A stretch of DNA of 64,000 nt from Myoxocephalus aenaeus. Taxonomy: Eukaryota > Chordata > Actinopteri > Perciformes > Cottidae. The notes below the pieces were generated by a model, which worked only from the letters and a program-made list of their open reading frames with translations, was not told where the DNA came from and made no database searches. Position 1 is the first letter of the stretch. Every line of letters starts with the position of its first letter. Where the stretch lies: positions 5,620,001 to 5,684,000 of the forward strand of contig JBAMJR010000097.1 of the NCBI GenBank assembly GCA_038501785.1, in the 5' to 3' direction. This document shows positions 51,265 through 64,000 of the stretch, in pieces. The position numbers and the translations under genes were made by a program.

Positions 51265-52232
51265 GTATGCCGACACATTTATACTGGCCCTTACCCCCCT
51301 TTCCCCCCATAATGTTCCTATTTATTTGCATGCTTACAAGTGAGGAGCATCAGTGATATCTTACGATGAGCAAAGATAAACGATAAGCTAGGTTATTTAA
51401 ATATTTAGACGACATATAAGGAGAATATTACATTCACCAGAACTTCTTGCAAGGGCCTTAGTACGTGGACCCTAATGTAAAGCCCCAGACAGACCCCAAA
51501 AATGAGTGTCTGACACGGAATAATCTCTCTCACACATTATGTGATATATTTATTGTATTGTCGTGACATTTAAATAACTTCCTTATTTACATTTTTTTTA
51601 TATTTACTTTAAAATCTGTTCATTTGGGGTTCTTTTTAGACCCTAAAGTGTAACAGCAGTCTAGTTTCGGAACCACTGATTTCAACTACATAAAACACTT
51701 TGTCCAGCCAGAAACAAGTATTTTAGTGATATGAAGATTGATATCCAGTGCTAGTTTGTGGCTGCAGGAGTTCAAACTTTCCAAAGTGTTTTAAGAAATC
51801 TTATGTATAAATGTATCTGTCGATTTTATGACTCTGAAAATGAAATCATCTTGGTTTTATCAAACATAAAGTTTAGTACACGCTACAGTGCCAGCTGTGG
51901 AGACATTGGTACAGCGGTCTATTTATAAGGCATTTGTAGGTCTATGTATTTTAATTGTGCTTTTGTATGTATTTTATTCTATTTAATGTGTTTTACTATC
52001 TGGAACTTGAGTCTGAAATAATGTTTGATATGATATCTTATAGATGGTACAATCATTGCTGTTACTTTTGTCTAGTGATGTTATATTTAATTTAAGAAAG
52101 TATTTTTTACATTATTATGTGAAATTGGCTTAAACAGCAAATATTATTTCTTTAAATCCTCTGATAGGGTATATGCATATTATCCTCCATGTTGCTGTGT
52201 CAGTGATTAAGTGTTTCTCAGATTTAGGGGAC

Positions 52233-52317
52233 ATGAAGTTGTCTTTGGACAGTATGGGCATCCTGAAGATCGTGCTGTTCATCTTTGAGGCGGTTTTACT
52301 GACTGACTGCGCAAGAG
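52233..52317 (+). CDS. Signal-peptide exon of a secreted or membrane protein, possibly FGF receptor-like 1 (5' end only)
   Basis: The exon starts after an acceptor (TTTCTCAG, ending 52221). ATG is at 52233 and a strong donor GTAAGA follows 52317. It encodes 28 residues plus one base: MKLSLDSMG, a hydrophobic core ILKIVLFIFEAVLL, then TDCARG across the junction. This is a typical cleavable signal peptide. Human FGFRL1 also has a short first coding exon whose peptide ends with ARG, and FGFRL1 lies on 4p16.3 with ZFYVE28. That makes fgfrl1 the best guess, but the exon alone is too short for proof. The rest of the window shows no further exon, so the following intron would exceed 11.6 kb. Confidence 0.5.
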
Positions 52318-52556
52318 GTAAGAGTTTTTTCAGAAATGTACCTTCTCGCCTTCTAATACACCAGATTCATAGCACATTATAACTCAAGTTTACTAGCTGG
52401 TTTCATGTGAGCGGGAAGAAATTCTCAGTTGGCTCTTAACTTTTTCACATCGAGAAGTAGGAGACGGAAAACAAAAAAAAAGTAAAAAAATCTCTAAATA
52501 GGGCCCAAAATCAACACCGGGCAGGCGAATGAGAGCGGGCAGGCCAGCCCCTACCT

Positions 52557-52561
<5 letters not shown>

Positions 52562-52650
<89 letters not shown>
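52562..52650. repeat. (TG)n microsatellite, left array
   Basis: Uninterrupted TG repeat of 89 bases, directly abutting the perfect palindrome at 52651. Confidence 0.98.
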
Positions 52651-52653
<3 letters not shown>

Positions 52654-52702
52654 GCTGTAGTGAATGTGTGTGTGCGCGCACACACACATTCACTACAGCT
52701 AA
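52651..52702. repeat. Perfect 52-bp palindrome (26-bp arms, no spacer)
   Basis: The left arm starts TTAGCTGTAGTGAATG and runs through TGTGTGTGCG; the right arm is its exact reverse complement, ending CATTCACTACAGCTAA. The centre is GCGC. The match stops at 52650/52703. Both strands therefore encode the same peptide. It sits between two TG arrays inside the intron that follows the signal-peptide exon. Confidence 0.97.
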
Positions 52703-52781
52703 ACCAAACAAACATCATACATCAGCTTCCCAGGGTGAACAAACACAAGTCAGTGTGAGAGTCCAGCTTTCCCGTGGCTGG

Positions 52782-52784
<3 letters not shown>

Positions 52785-52853
<69 letters not shown>

Positions 52854-52896
52854 TGCGCGTGCGTGCGTGTGTGCGTGTGCATGTGCGTGTGCGTGT
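52785..52896. repeat. (TG)n microsatellite, right array, passing into (GC/GT) alternating sequence
   Basis: A TG run (52785-52849) passes into GCGCGTGCGCGTGCGTG-type alternating purine-pyrimidine sequence up to about 52896. Such sequence favours Z-DNA. Confidence 0.95.
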
Positions 52897-54402
52897 TCTT
52901 AACCGAAACAGCGAGTGAAGAGTGGGAGACCTCAGTCTGACCACAATTCACTGCACTGTTTATTTTGCCATGCAGTATCAATACTTTTCTTTTTTAAGGA
53001 CAACTTACAGTGAGGTTGTCATCAGGTCATGAATAACTGTCATGCTTTCACCCACCATCTCTGGCTACTGAACCATGCCTGATGCAATCCAGCAGCACGA
53101 GTCAAAGGCCGAGGCAAAACTTCACTTTAATCTGAAATCCAGACACATTTCTCCTGAAGACCACGCAATGGCAAAACAAGCGGACTCTATTGCACTCTCC
53201 AGCTCACCATGGAAGTGAATTCAAGAGGCGTCTAATAGGTATAATACCTGTATGTAGATATCAGGGCTCAAGGTTGAGGGGCAGGGGGGGTTGGCGGCGG
53301 TTGAGAAGGGGAGATTAGATCTGTGGGTCTGCAGACAATGCCTTATTCACAGCGTGGCAGCCGTGCCTTCACGGCGCGACTAACCCAAAAGTAAACAAGA
53401 CGTGAAGGCTAAATAAGATTAGGCACGCAATTTTGTATGTTTACAGATTAACAGAATGGGAAGGAGAAACTCAAAGAAGAATACAAATGGATGGTTAAGA
53501 ATGGAGGTCCAACTGATATAATGGCAGACAAAAGGAAATATTGTCCAGCCTATTTTTCATGATTTCTCTCAAAGTGGTTGCAGATGCACAGACAGATTGA
53601 CACATCAAGAGATATATGTAGATGGGACTGAGGAATTGACTATCTGTGAAGAGTAAATCGTTCACAGTTCTCCCCGCAGCAGCAGCTCCAGCAGGGAAAC
53701 AGTGAGTTCTGTGTTACAGTCCAAAGGCAACAGCTTGACTCTGACAACCTGTGAAATACAGTCGGTGGGATTTGACTCAAAACTTGTGCTGTTACAGTGC
53801 AGCTAAGGCCAGAAAAGCTGTAAAACTGTTCCTGTAAAATTTAACAATGTATGATGACATCTTTGACAAATGTAAATTACATTTTAAAGGCCAGGACCCC
53901 TTTGACTTATGTGTAAAGCAGTAAAAACACATTGGAAGTGTTACTTTACTGCTTTTATCTAAACATTTCAAGCAGCACACCAGAAGACAGTACGTTTGGG
54001 TGAACGATTTTAAGCCTGTTGCTGTCAGTCATCAGGCGACATCTGACCCCGGACCCCCTGCCCACACACACACATACAGACCCTCCCTCTCTCCAACGCT
54101 ACGACTTTGCGACTAGCCAAGCAAGAATTATTTCTTAAGACCTCCCTAGGAACCCCCGCACTTCCTCCATCCCAACGCCTTCTTTCCTCCCCCTCTGGTG
54201 CTCTGCCACCCCCAGCAGCTGGAGGAGGTGCTCAGTGATGTGTCCCAGCAGAGCCTCTAATGTGGTGACAGGCCCGGGGACCACTGGGCTCCACTCACTG
54301 AGGAATGCAGCAGCCCGGACATATGGATCTGCAGAAATTAACCCTGGGAGAAACAGAGAGGCACCAGGTGTCTCTGTTATGCACAAGAACTAGCTATCCA
54401 TT

Positions 54403-54459
54403 CACACACACACGCACACACATGCACACGCACACGCACACGCACACGCACACGCACAC
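54403..54459. repeat. (CA)n / (CACG)n microsatellite
   Basis: CA repeats with regular CG interruptions, mainly CACACG units. Confidence 0.95.
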
Positions 54460-57400
54460 TGAATGGTACTGTTTAGATGTGTTTTTAATTAGAAACAGGC
54501 AACAAATACAGTCGTGCCTTTTTGTGCATGGATGTGACTCTGTTTTATTTCCTATTTTCAAAACCGCACATGTTTTCTTCACCTCTGGAGCTGCAACCTG
54601 GTTGGAAAATGTACATTTTATAGCAGAGTTACCTCATGGTTTCATAACAAGAAGGTACTATGAGATAAATTGTATGCCAAGGACTTTTAAAATCACAAGG
54701 CTATTTGGCTCCCAGACAGTTTTCCATTTCCTTTAACGGTAATGAGGCTAGTTTCTCAGTAACCAAATGCCCCAAAGTCTAAATAGCTCCTGAATAGTAA
54801 GAAGATGCAACAGTGGTGTTCTGGCTTGAGGGCCGAGCTGGGGCGACTGGGGAGACTGGGGGCGTGGAGTTGTGAGCTTGGATGTGCTGCTGTGTAGCAT
54901 GTTTTTTTGTGGTTGTTTTTTTAGAATCCTTGCCCAGCTAGCACTTTAATGCCCCATTGAGGTATTAGAAATAAGAATCAGTTTAATGTTGCGTTTTGTT
55001 TTTCAGCCCACACAGTTGAACTCAAGGGAAGTCAAACATCTCTCGTCTTCTACTGTAATCTTTGCAGCTGTTCAACGCATCACCTCAAATGTTCTGCTTT
55101 CCAAACCAGTCACTGCCCTCCACCCTTCTTGACACATGTCTCCCTTCTTCTTCTCTTTGCATTTCCACCCATTTAAAAAACGTACTTACCCATTTACTAC
55201 CAGTGTAAAGTCGAAGGAAGTAAGTTAAGTTAATGCGCTGTCGTTAAAACAAGGCATGAGCTGACCTTTACTCTCACCCAGCCTTTCTCAGCTCTCTGTA
55301 CCCCCTATTTACTGAGTCTGGGTCCATTTGTGGAGAACAATGGATGGATTATTATGTGCAGCGGTCCCCCAGGTTGGACAGAGCAGCAGTAATTAACTTT
55401 AAACACTCCTCATCCCTGTGGACCGGACTTGTTTGCAATCTAGTAGAACTCACAGTAGACGGGGGAGTCTTTTTACTGAGGCGCTGCCATTTAGAGGTGC
55501 GTGTGAAGAAGTTACGAGAGTGAATGAGCGCTGCTTTCGTGCATCTGAATATATTTGTGTGTGTGTGTTATTAAGCAGGCTGAAATTACCCTGAGAAAAA
55601 TCACGATAATGAGACATCCAAGGAGCACAGAGCAATTTGGAAAACCTCAGAGGTAAACCAACAACTATTCCCGCTCAACCTCTTTCTCCTCTAAACCAGG
55701 TGGAACTAATATTCCTGCTGCTCTGATCCCTCTGTTTCTACCACGGAAATCATGTTACCACCACCATACTAACAATCCGTGTTCCCCATCTATCAGCATA
55801 CACTGCTGGCTCTGTTGGTTCAGGAGGAAACATTCGTTGAGAGGAATGTGTCAGACTTCACCCCTCCAAGGGTAAAGAAAGGAAAGGGCTGTAGCTGTGA
55901 TAAGTAGTCATAATGGAGGTCAGTTGGTGTTTACTTTAGAAGGGGTCATATAATCCCTGTGAGCAACACGCCCCTCATTGACTGGCTTTAATGACCACTT
56001 CAATTAGCATTCATGTGGAATTTCAACAAGGCATTGTCCGCTTTCAGTGTTTGTAATTTTCAGCTGTATGCTAATGCTTCAATGCACATGAGGAGAATAT
56101 TCCTTTTTTTGTTAAATTTCTTTTTAAAGAAAATCCTATTGACTACGAAGGTCTGTGTGTGTGTGTACAATGCTCATTAGTTTGTTGGTCAGTTGGCTCT
56201 GGAAGTGTTTTAAGACCACACACACTCTTCCTGCTGGCTGAATGGATTTGGGTTCAGTTAAATAGAATTCCTTTTGCTCCTGTTAACCTTCCCAAAACCC
56301 ATGGAGCTGCTCACAAAGTGCACGCGGAGGTGCCAGGCTGTCACCATTCAGATGATAATCAACTTTATGCGCTCCCCTGGTCTGACTTGCAGGATTTATC
56401 AGACGTATGAATAACAGATTTGTGTTAATTGACAGCTGTTTGGTGTTAAATAAGCATCTGATGATACTGGACACTGTTTGGACTCCACAGGCTGCTGTGT
56501 TACACCCTTTGCCGGAGAGAGAGTGGACTGAGTGACTGTAGGTGGGGGTGAGGGTGAGGGTCCGCCTCGCTGGACCCTCACAAGTGACCTTACAATAACA
56601 TTTACACAGGAAGTGTTTGTCTTGCTCAACCCCTCTCTCTCTAACCCTTCTTCATTCCTCTAGTCCCGCTCTGTTTTCTCTTTTTCTTTTGAGGAGCCAA
56701 GTCGCGGAGAGAGACGCCCGCCTCCTCCTCCTTCTCCGACCTCCTCACCGTTTTGTGCTTCACAGCTGTTCACTCAGTCACTTTAGGAAGTGAAATGATG
56801 AGATTCCAATTGCTCTCGTCTTTCACCGTTCAACAGGAGAAGTCGATTTGGTTTTCCTGTAGATTTGAACTTGTAGATTTATGACGTGGACCATGACAGT
56901 GCGTGCAGCTGCAGGCAGATGGTGTAGAAATCAAAACTTTTCTTCCCCCTGTTTCTCCATGTCTGCACTCTAGCATTGGCTCCCTGTTGTATCGTCTGTC
57001 TTCTCCTTGCATAAAAACTACAAAACATGTCCCATGACAACCTTTTGTTATGTCAGGAAAACACATCTATAGGTATTTGTATCTGTATTTATGTGAAGGT
57101 GGTCCTGGGATGTTGCTTGGACTGAGCAGGTCTGGACTTGTTCAACAATTGTCACTGTGATGTTAGCGAATAAAAGAGTGATTTAAAACTGCAGAAATAG
57201 CATCTGCCACATCTTACTGTATGTGCTTGTTTGCTGTACTTGCCACAGCCTGCTTGAATCAGTGCTGCTGCAGCCTCATACTGACTTATCAGAATACCAA
57301 ATCTGGCAGCCAGGAAGTACCTGTTGTACATAACTTGATGATACGCTTCCTGACTTATTTTTACTCCTCTGTGCCCTCAATTCTTTTATTGTTTTCCCTC

Positions 57401-59218
57401 TGTTCAAGATTTTTTAAAGCAGTTCGGTGTTGGTCCTCTTCATAATCTAATATCAGAAATTGCGTCAAAAGGATTATGAAAGTTTTCTTTGCTGTCTCCT
57501 GTCCCCGGGAGCTTTATTAGAAATCACTTGTTGTTCTGACAAACTAACCTCACTAACACACACACACACACAAACCCTGCCATTCTGCAGATAAAAGATT
57601 GATTGAAAGTTATGGTGGTGGCAACAGCGATGGCTGGCTGAGCCTGAAGAAAGCCGAGCCAGGGGACGGCAGGGATAACGAGCTCTGAATGAGTCCGCCG
57701 GTGCCTTCGACGCACACCCCCGGACCCTCCTTCCAGTTTCGGCCACCCTTCCTTCCTCGATCCCCCTCTTTCAGTTCACCTCCGATGAGCTTCAATGAGA
57801 CCCCACATGGCTTTGTGGCTTTTTCACTTCCACTTTGTTTTTCATTAGCAATTCTTTTGAGCGACCTCGGGAATTCTGTGTGCATTGTCCCCATTGATTG
57901 TGGTTATAAAGAGTCTGGTCCGGGCGATTGCCTGTCACAGTACGTCAAAATAGGAGTTTTCCTTGCGAGCAGATAGGCTGTCATGATGGAATTTACTTGC
58001 ACCCATTTCCAGCAGCAACAGTCTCTCTCAACATTGGAGGTGAGAGGGACTTCTGTAATGAATGGAAAAATATGTCCCGGCTTTGACTTGAAGAGTGGAA
58101 TGGGACATGGGAGGAAAAATCATTTCAGAAGCAAGGAGTATAATATGTCATATTTTATAGCAGAGCTACTGCTATCCCAGACTGGAATTCTGCACCGTGC
58201 AGTGAAACTGATTTGATTTCCTCATGTAGGGGGATGTGAGTTTGGATCTTGGATCAGCCCCCAGCCTGAATGTACTTTGAGTTAGAGGCTTGGCTTGCGC
58301 CATTCATACAGTTATTCTGTGTCTAGATTCAATATTAGCTGAACTGACTGTTCTTTTGGTTTATTTTTAGCCATGCTGGTAAAACTCAGGATGTCAATGT
58401 CGACTTGTCTGTGTGTTTGTCAGTCGGGTTCCACTTTGGTTAAGACTGAAATATCTCAACATCTATTTAATGGATTTCGATGAAATGTGGGGATCCTCTG
58501 ACTTTTCTTTCTGGTCAAATTTTTCACTTCTTCTGTAAAATATTTCAACATTTGATAAAGGGATGCGATGAAGTCCTTGTGACAGGACATGTATTCTGGT
58601 CATCAGACGCCTGTTCCTGTGCAGGTCATCTTGGTAAAAGGGCGGGATAGCTCAGTGTGGACAGTTGATGAACAAAGAGAGAGACAGTCGGACTGGCAGA
58701 CGTATAGATGAGATGGCTAGAGGGCAGTGACCTTTGTGCAGCTGAGTCGTAAGGTGAACTGGGAAAGCACTGAACAAATTGTCACTTTGAAAGGGCGAGT
58801 ACCACAGTGCAATGACAGGCTCAACAGCTCCACGGTGACAGATTGATTTCAGACAATATTCCTGGATTGTCAAGAGGCCCCATTGCTGTCAGTGAGAGCT
58901 TTGCCAGTTCCTCCACCCCGTCCGTCTGTCTCGCCTTGCCTCTCCCCCCTTCTCCCCGCTCTGTCTCGTCTCTGTCTCACCCGCCTTTCTATTTCCCTCA
59001 CCCACTCCTCTCCCTCCCTCCTGCTCCGTTCTGAATCGCTCCATTCTGCCCAAACACTCCTGCTACATCGCAGTCTGTCAATGGCCCTCTCCTGAAAAGA
59101 CCTTGTTGACAAAGGCGCTGGTGTAAATCGCTTCCCAGTGTCATGCGATTGGCTGATCCTCAGACTGTACGCTGGTTTCGGGTTCCTATGATGAGGGGCA
59201 CTCAATGCCAGGCTCAGC

Positions 59219-59250
<32 letters not shown>
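59219..59250. repeat. (CAT)n microsatellite
   Basis: About ten CAT trinucleotides in the last intron. Confidence 0.95.
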
Positions 59251-60044
59251 CACAGATGTGACCACAACACGCACAGAGAGACACACACTGGTCTGCTGGT
59301 GACAGCATGTCTGGCTCGAAACAGTCCTGTTTACAGCCTCTGTGCTGCTCGGCCAGTCGGTAGAACATCAGACCAACGCAGAGCGACAGTGACTTAATAG
59401 GACATCTGTATCTCATTCAACACTTCCAGACTGGACTCCGACTGTGTCAACTGTACACATCGAGCAAAACGCATGTTGGGTAGTTAGTTTGTTCCCACTA
59501 TGGAATGCAGGAGGGTTGAAGGAGGAGGAGGCATGCAGGGAGTGGCAGTATGCACCTCACTGTTGACTGATGGAGGCCATGAAACAACATAAACAGAGTT
59601 CTTGTTGTAAGGAGATGGTGTAACGACCCACTGGGGTTTTCTGTCCAGTACGCATGCTCTGGAGCCGTGGTTCCCAATGATTTTAGGGAAGAAATATCTA
59701 CTTGTGTCCCATCGTCATGTCTTGCAGGAGTTCTTGAGGCTGTGGTGAGTGGACCTTGGACCCTCCAGGAGGATCCAGGGTCATGCTCCCTTGGAGGAAA
59801 ATCTTGCAAAAGATGCATCAGTATATTCTGATGTCAATACTTTTACTTTAGTAACATTTGGGTTTTGGACTTTTACTTGTAACAGTGTATTTTTACTCTG
59901 TGGTATTATTTATACTAAAGTAAAAGATCTGAGAACTTCTTCTATCACGTTGGCCCAGAAGAGTCTAGAGAAATATATCAAGTATTGGCACTGAAACTTG
60001 GGTATCATATCGGCGCAGTTTCACTCATTTCTGAATTGGTAAAA

Positions 60045-60274
60045 CAGTAGTTCCCAAACTGTTTGACCTTCTCTCCTTGTGACAGTTGTGTGTAATTGTG
60101 TCCACCAAAAAGGGAGTTTTCCTTCTCAAATTATATTATTTGGAGGATTAACAAATTTGAGAAAAAAAAGACTGTCCTATATATCGCTTTATATCAATTT
60201 AATAATTTTGTGACCTCTCAGATGTATTGTGGAATCTATTTGAGGATCCCTAACCACAGATTGGAAACCACTGG
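60045..60274. mobile_element. Diverged hAT-like relic
   Basis: The left end CAGTAGTTCCCAAACTG and the right end TTGGAAACCACTG are imperfect inverted copies of the hAT-type terminal motif. No 8-base target duplication could be confirmed. Just upstream (59848-59945), words such as CTTTTACTTTAGTAA and GTAAAAGATCTGAGAACTTC resemble another fish MITE. Boundaries are uncertain. Confidence 0.4.
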
Positions 60275-63200
60275 ATTAGTGAAAATAATGTTTTTTTCCT
60301 ACTCTGCTGATTGTCTCACGGCCCCTCAGGAAGATGTTGGTAAGCTGCTCCGGAGGACAGAGTATGCGATGAAATGCTAATCTAAAGTTAGGGCTTTACT
60401 CTAGAATCTTGGCCCTTTGGAAACGTTCATTTCTGTGTGTGTTTGTGAGAGGGAATAAGAGACAATACGCAGGCGGTCCAGAGCAGCCAAACATGTGTTA
60501 GCGTTCACACAATGTCCCTTTCAGTGCCAAGTGGTCGGCCCATCTCCAAACGTCTGAGGCAGACAGTGGTAAACAGGTGCTTGTTGGTACCCTGCTCTGT
60601 ACTGGAGAAAGAGGTCTGTTTGAGTCTGTCATGTGGCTGAGGCTGAGCCCGGGCCAGGGAGTGGGGTGTGAGATTGTTGGGATTCCTGGTTACTGCCGCC
60701 TGGGCCCACCTAATCCCTCTTCACTCCCCCATGCAGCCCTCCTCTCCTTATGAGCTGTGTGTTAAAGGAGGCCGCTCTGCCATCTTAGCCTCTGCTCCCT
60801 GCCACTCTCTAAATCAACCGTCCTCTGTTTAACCCTCACCCTGCTTCTCTCTTCTTCTCTTGATTGTCTTTCTCTCGCCTCCTCTAACCCCTCTTTCTCT
60901 GTCTCTGTCACTCTATCCGGCCTTTCTCTGCCTTCCCAGCCTCCCTCCTGCTGCCTCTTCCCTGATAAGTGGCCCTAAGCACACACTCAGCCCCTGTGTG
61001 TGCACCGGGCCTTAGCCTAATGGAGTGAGATAAAGCGACTAGAGTGCCGCTCACTGTGCGCTCTTTATGATGGGGCAAGACCAGCGACTGACTCACATTT
61101 GCATAAAAAGTTATGCCACTGAATTAGTTTGTTAGTGTATTCACAAAGAATATTATTTCATTCACCATTCCCACAGAATCCGAGTAATTGATTGACCTTT
61201 TGTAGTCTTGTATTGATATTTTATGATTGGCAACTTCTCATAGTCGGTCAACAGTTACTTCGGGATATTTGACCAGTTAAATGCCAAGTATTTAGTATTT
61301 TAGTTGTAATAGAATAGAATAAAACTCTTGCTCTTGTATTGACCATTCCCTCCATTAAAAACATTAGATAATAAGGTTGGCATTATTCTATATGTTTGGT
61401 ATTGTCAACAAATCCCATGAAAAGACTAAAGCCAACAATGCACTAGTGGTCCATCCCTCAATACTTTCTGACATACTGAGTATTTTTCGTGTGTGGCTCT
61501 CAGACTCAAGCCCATTAGTTATTTCCTTATTGTAAATTGACTGTACATTTGAGCAAATGTTATTCAAACTTGAGTAAACATGTTTTGCTAAACAACTGCT
61601 GCTACACATTTGATGGGATAATGATTATGCTTATGGCAGGATGGTGTATGTGGGATTGACTCAAACTTAACTACAGTGTCCATCTCCATGATAATGAAGG
61701 CGCATGTCACCCAGGGAAACTGTGTGGCTCTTTAATGTATTTTTAATCGCTTTTAGACAACTTTGGCTGCACAGACAATATCTTTGTAGCATTAATTCAG
61801 TCTGGGGTTTCTTTTTTTGTCGACAATAAGAAAGATATTGGCAACCGTACCCTTTTTAAAAAGCCATTTTAGAAAACAACAACAAAAATGAAAAGAGAAG
61901 AATGAACCAAACTCTCCCCAATATAGACAATAAAGTATTGGCATGTCTCAGAAGACTCTTAAAATGTATTATTAATAATATAACCATAGACACTGACCAC
62001 TCTCATAAGAATATACCAAACTCTATGTCCAGTGGTAGATCAGGTAAAACAAATTGGAAAAGCAGGCTATAAACTGTTCCACAGCAACTCAGATCCACTC
62101 CAAAAACATTATATGAAAGGCCTCTATTAATTCAAGTTAAGGATTTTCCAGAAGAACTCCTTACTTTTCCAGGCTTGTGGAAGTATGGAAAACGATGTAG
62201 TCCCTTATGGGAAGTCCTGAATGAAAAGGGCTTTTTATCAATAAGTCATAAAACTGAGGATTTCTCACAGGAAATGGTGAGCTGTAAGCCACCTGGATAC
62301 TTATGTGTCTCGTCAATTTAGTGAGTAAGTGATGACCTAAACAATAACGGCATTGACTAAATTTATGGCATTTGCTTTTACCTGAAGGTTAATGTTATAT
62401 TTCCTAAAAAGTCCATAATGGTTTTATATTGAGAGCAGAGGTTTGTTTCAGGGGAGGTGGACCACATCTGTATAAAAAATACCAATATGTCTCCAGTTTG
62501 TTGAGAAACAAACACATATTTTGGTCAAAGTGATTTATTTTGGGTAGAGCTGCAGATGACAGTAGCAAGGAGCCTACAAAGACACATGCTGCCTTTCTCT
62601 GACAAAGGCAGGCCAGGAGAAGCCAGTCGAGTCTAATGAAATATAGCAGCTTAGAGTTCAAAGGCTCCACAGTAGGGCCTGTTAAGGGAAGGCCGCGTGA
62701 TGGAGATGTTTCCAGAAGCTTTATGACGCTGGAGTAATTTCTCTGTTCCTTTCCTGTTCTTTTGATGAGGGGGTCGGCAGGAGCCTGTTGTTCCGGGGCC
62801 ATTAGTGGAGGAAGCAGATTCACTGCAAACAAGCAGATAGCTCGACTGGAGCAGCTCATTCTCTTTACCTCTTTCTTTATATTCCACCCCCTCCTGCAGT
62901 TTCTCTCTTCCCTCATGTCACCCAATAGCTCCTCCTGTACCATTCCCACCACCGAAGCAGTTGCTATTCAGCCCACATCAGATGGTGCCGAAGAAAGAGC
63001 CATTGTCCCTGCTGGTCTTACCCTGCTCTTATCTATTGATTGGAAAGCCGAGAGGGGAAAATAACAGGTATTGATTACCACACTGGGTGACGCTGCTGGG
63101 CAGGACGTCTGGAGGGGTAAGAAAAGACGCCATTCTTCACCCTTGGCTACCCCGCTGCTGTCAGAACAGCCTCCACCGCCACTCCACAAACCCTGTCCCC

Positions 63201-64000
63201 TCTCACCCTGTCACTGCCGCCTCCTCCCCTCCATCCCTCACCTCACCTCCTTTCTTGATTTGCCAAGGTGGCTCTCCCCACTTTCTTTCTCTCTCACTGT
63301 TTTATGCCGATTTTTATCTCTGCTTGTGAAATGTATAGCGCAGCAGCAGGCTCTGAACAGAAGCTCTGGCCTTTCACACACTCCTCGAGCTGCAGAGTCT
63401 ACCTCACCTTTCCTCTTCACCCAACCCCTCCAGTCTCAAGAAAAGCCACTGACTCTGGATTTGGTTTCTCGCTTTCATGTAGCTTTTTGGGCATTTCCTT
63501 TAACTTCCCTCCCGTGTTCCTTAAACTTTACTTTCTTATTTTCCATCCATTTAGTTGATTGTATTGTTTAAGTGCTCCTGAGGTCTTAAGATGCATGATA
63601 GAGTATTTCCCTGGAAGCTCAGGCCTCTCTTATGTTCAAGGTCTGTCTGTTCTTGTACGGTCTGCTGAGCTAACACAGTGCTGCTGAGTAGGAGGAAGCA
63701 TTCTCCAGCTTCTATCTGTCTCTCTTCCTCTTATCCTTTATGTAAATACTGCATATTGAAGACACATTCACTGGAATCAGTGTTTATCTAAGTAAAGAAT
63801 CACTACATTCTGGCAGTGTGCAAAAGCCTTTTGATGCACGAGAAATTCTTGCAGTTGGCTGGAGATTAAGGACCAAATCCTTTTTATTTGAAGATGTTTA
63901 CTGTGTTGTTTGAACGACTATGTGCCGTATTGGGCGGCTGGTGTTGCGTGCATTATCAAGTTGCTCTCATTGCGGTTGGTTAAGTTCCAGGTGTTCGCTA

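Larger units (their letters stand above)
52897..64000 (+). other. Presumed large intron of the last gene
   Basis: No protein exon with splice sites and family resemblance was found. Contents seen: a CA/CG microsatellite (54403-54459), a CAT trinucleotide run (59219-59250), hAT-like relics (about 59660-60275) and several C/T-rich stretches near 58.9, 60.8 and 63.2 kb. Longer frames at 62404-62952 (-) and 63071-63571 (+) are low-complexity or unrecognisable. Confidence 0.5.

Noticed and set aside
52511..52981. Several Cys/Val or Thr/His repeat frames
   Set aside because: They are translations of TG/CA arrays and of the palindrome, not genes.
61840..62300. Possible LINE remnant
   Set aside because: Some A-rich text looked like a decayed coding region, but no frame shows reverse transcriptase or endonuclease motifs.
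62404..62952. 182-residue minus-strand reading frame
   Set aside because: The longest frame in the last intron, but no recognisable domain, odd composition and no supporting signals; treated as chance.
63071..63571. 166-residue plus-strand reading frame
   Set aside because: Pro/Ser/Leu-rich translation of C/T-rich sequence; low complexity, no family match.

Overview
The window is vertebrate nuclear DNA, almost certainly from a teleost fish. Genes are split into short exons with canonical GT/AG junctions. The deduced proteins are close to human orthologues. Long CA/TG microsatellites, a piggyBac relic, a hAT-type MITE, a tRNA-derived SINE tail and an AT-rich dispersed repeat of a type common in fish genomes lie between the exons. 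No bacterial, phage or CRISPR features were seen. Exon models were built by reading each strand for splice sites and checking that phases join; every complete gene closes to an exact multiple of three.

Layout, left to right: (1) 1-854, +, the last four coding exons of chmp3 (ESCRT-III). (2) 2883-7358, +, reep1 (ER-shaping hairpin protein), 7 exons, with a long C-terminal extension. (3) 10439-13020, -, mrpl35 (mitochondrial ribosomal protein bL35m), 4 exons, with a piggyBac relic in its last intron. (4) 14747-20185, -, an unnamed cysteine-rich type I membrane protein of 314 residues in 9 exons. (5) 21347-25300, -, cfap99 (ciliary protein), 15 exons, with an RFX X-box-like motif upstream. (6) 27372-47006, +, zfyve28 (FYVE protein, LST2), 14 exons with a 12.3-kb first intron. 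(7) from about 50.9 kb, +, the start of another gene: a non-coding first exon and a signal-peptide exon at 52233-52317. It may be fgfrl1, and the rest of the window would be its large intron.

The left genes (chmp3, reep1, mrpl35) correspond to a cluster on human 2p11.2. The right genes (cfap99, zfyve28 and possibly fgfrl1) correspond to human 4p16.3. The window therefore spans a synteny junction relative to human, and the unnamed gene 4 sits at that junction.

The genes do not form a pathway; they are linked by position. The most unusual items are the unnamed receptor-like gene, a perfect 52-bp palindrome between two long TG arrays, G23 and C20 homopolymer runs in introns of the unnamed gene, the X-box upstream of cfap99 and a frame-shifting exon-like segment in zfyve28.
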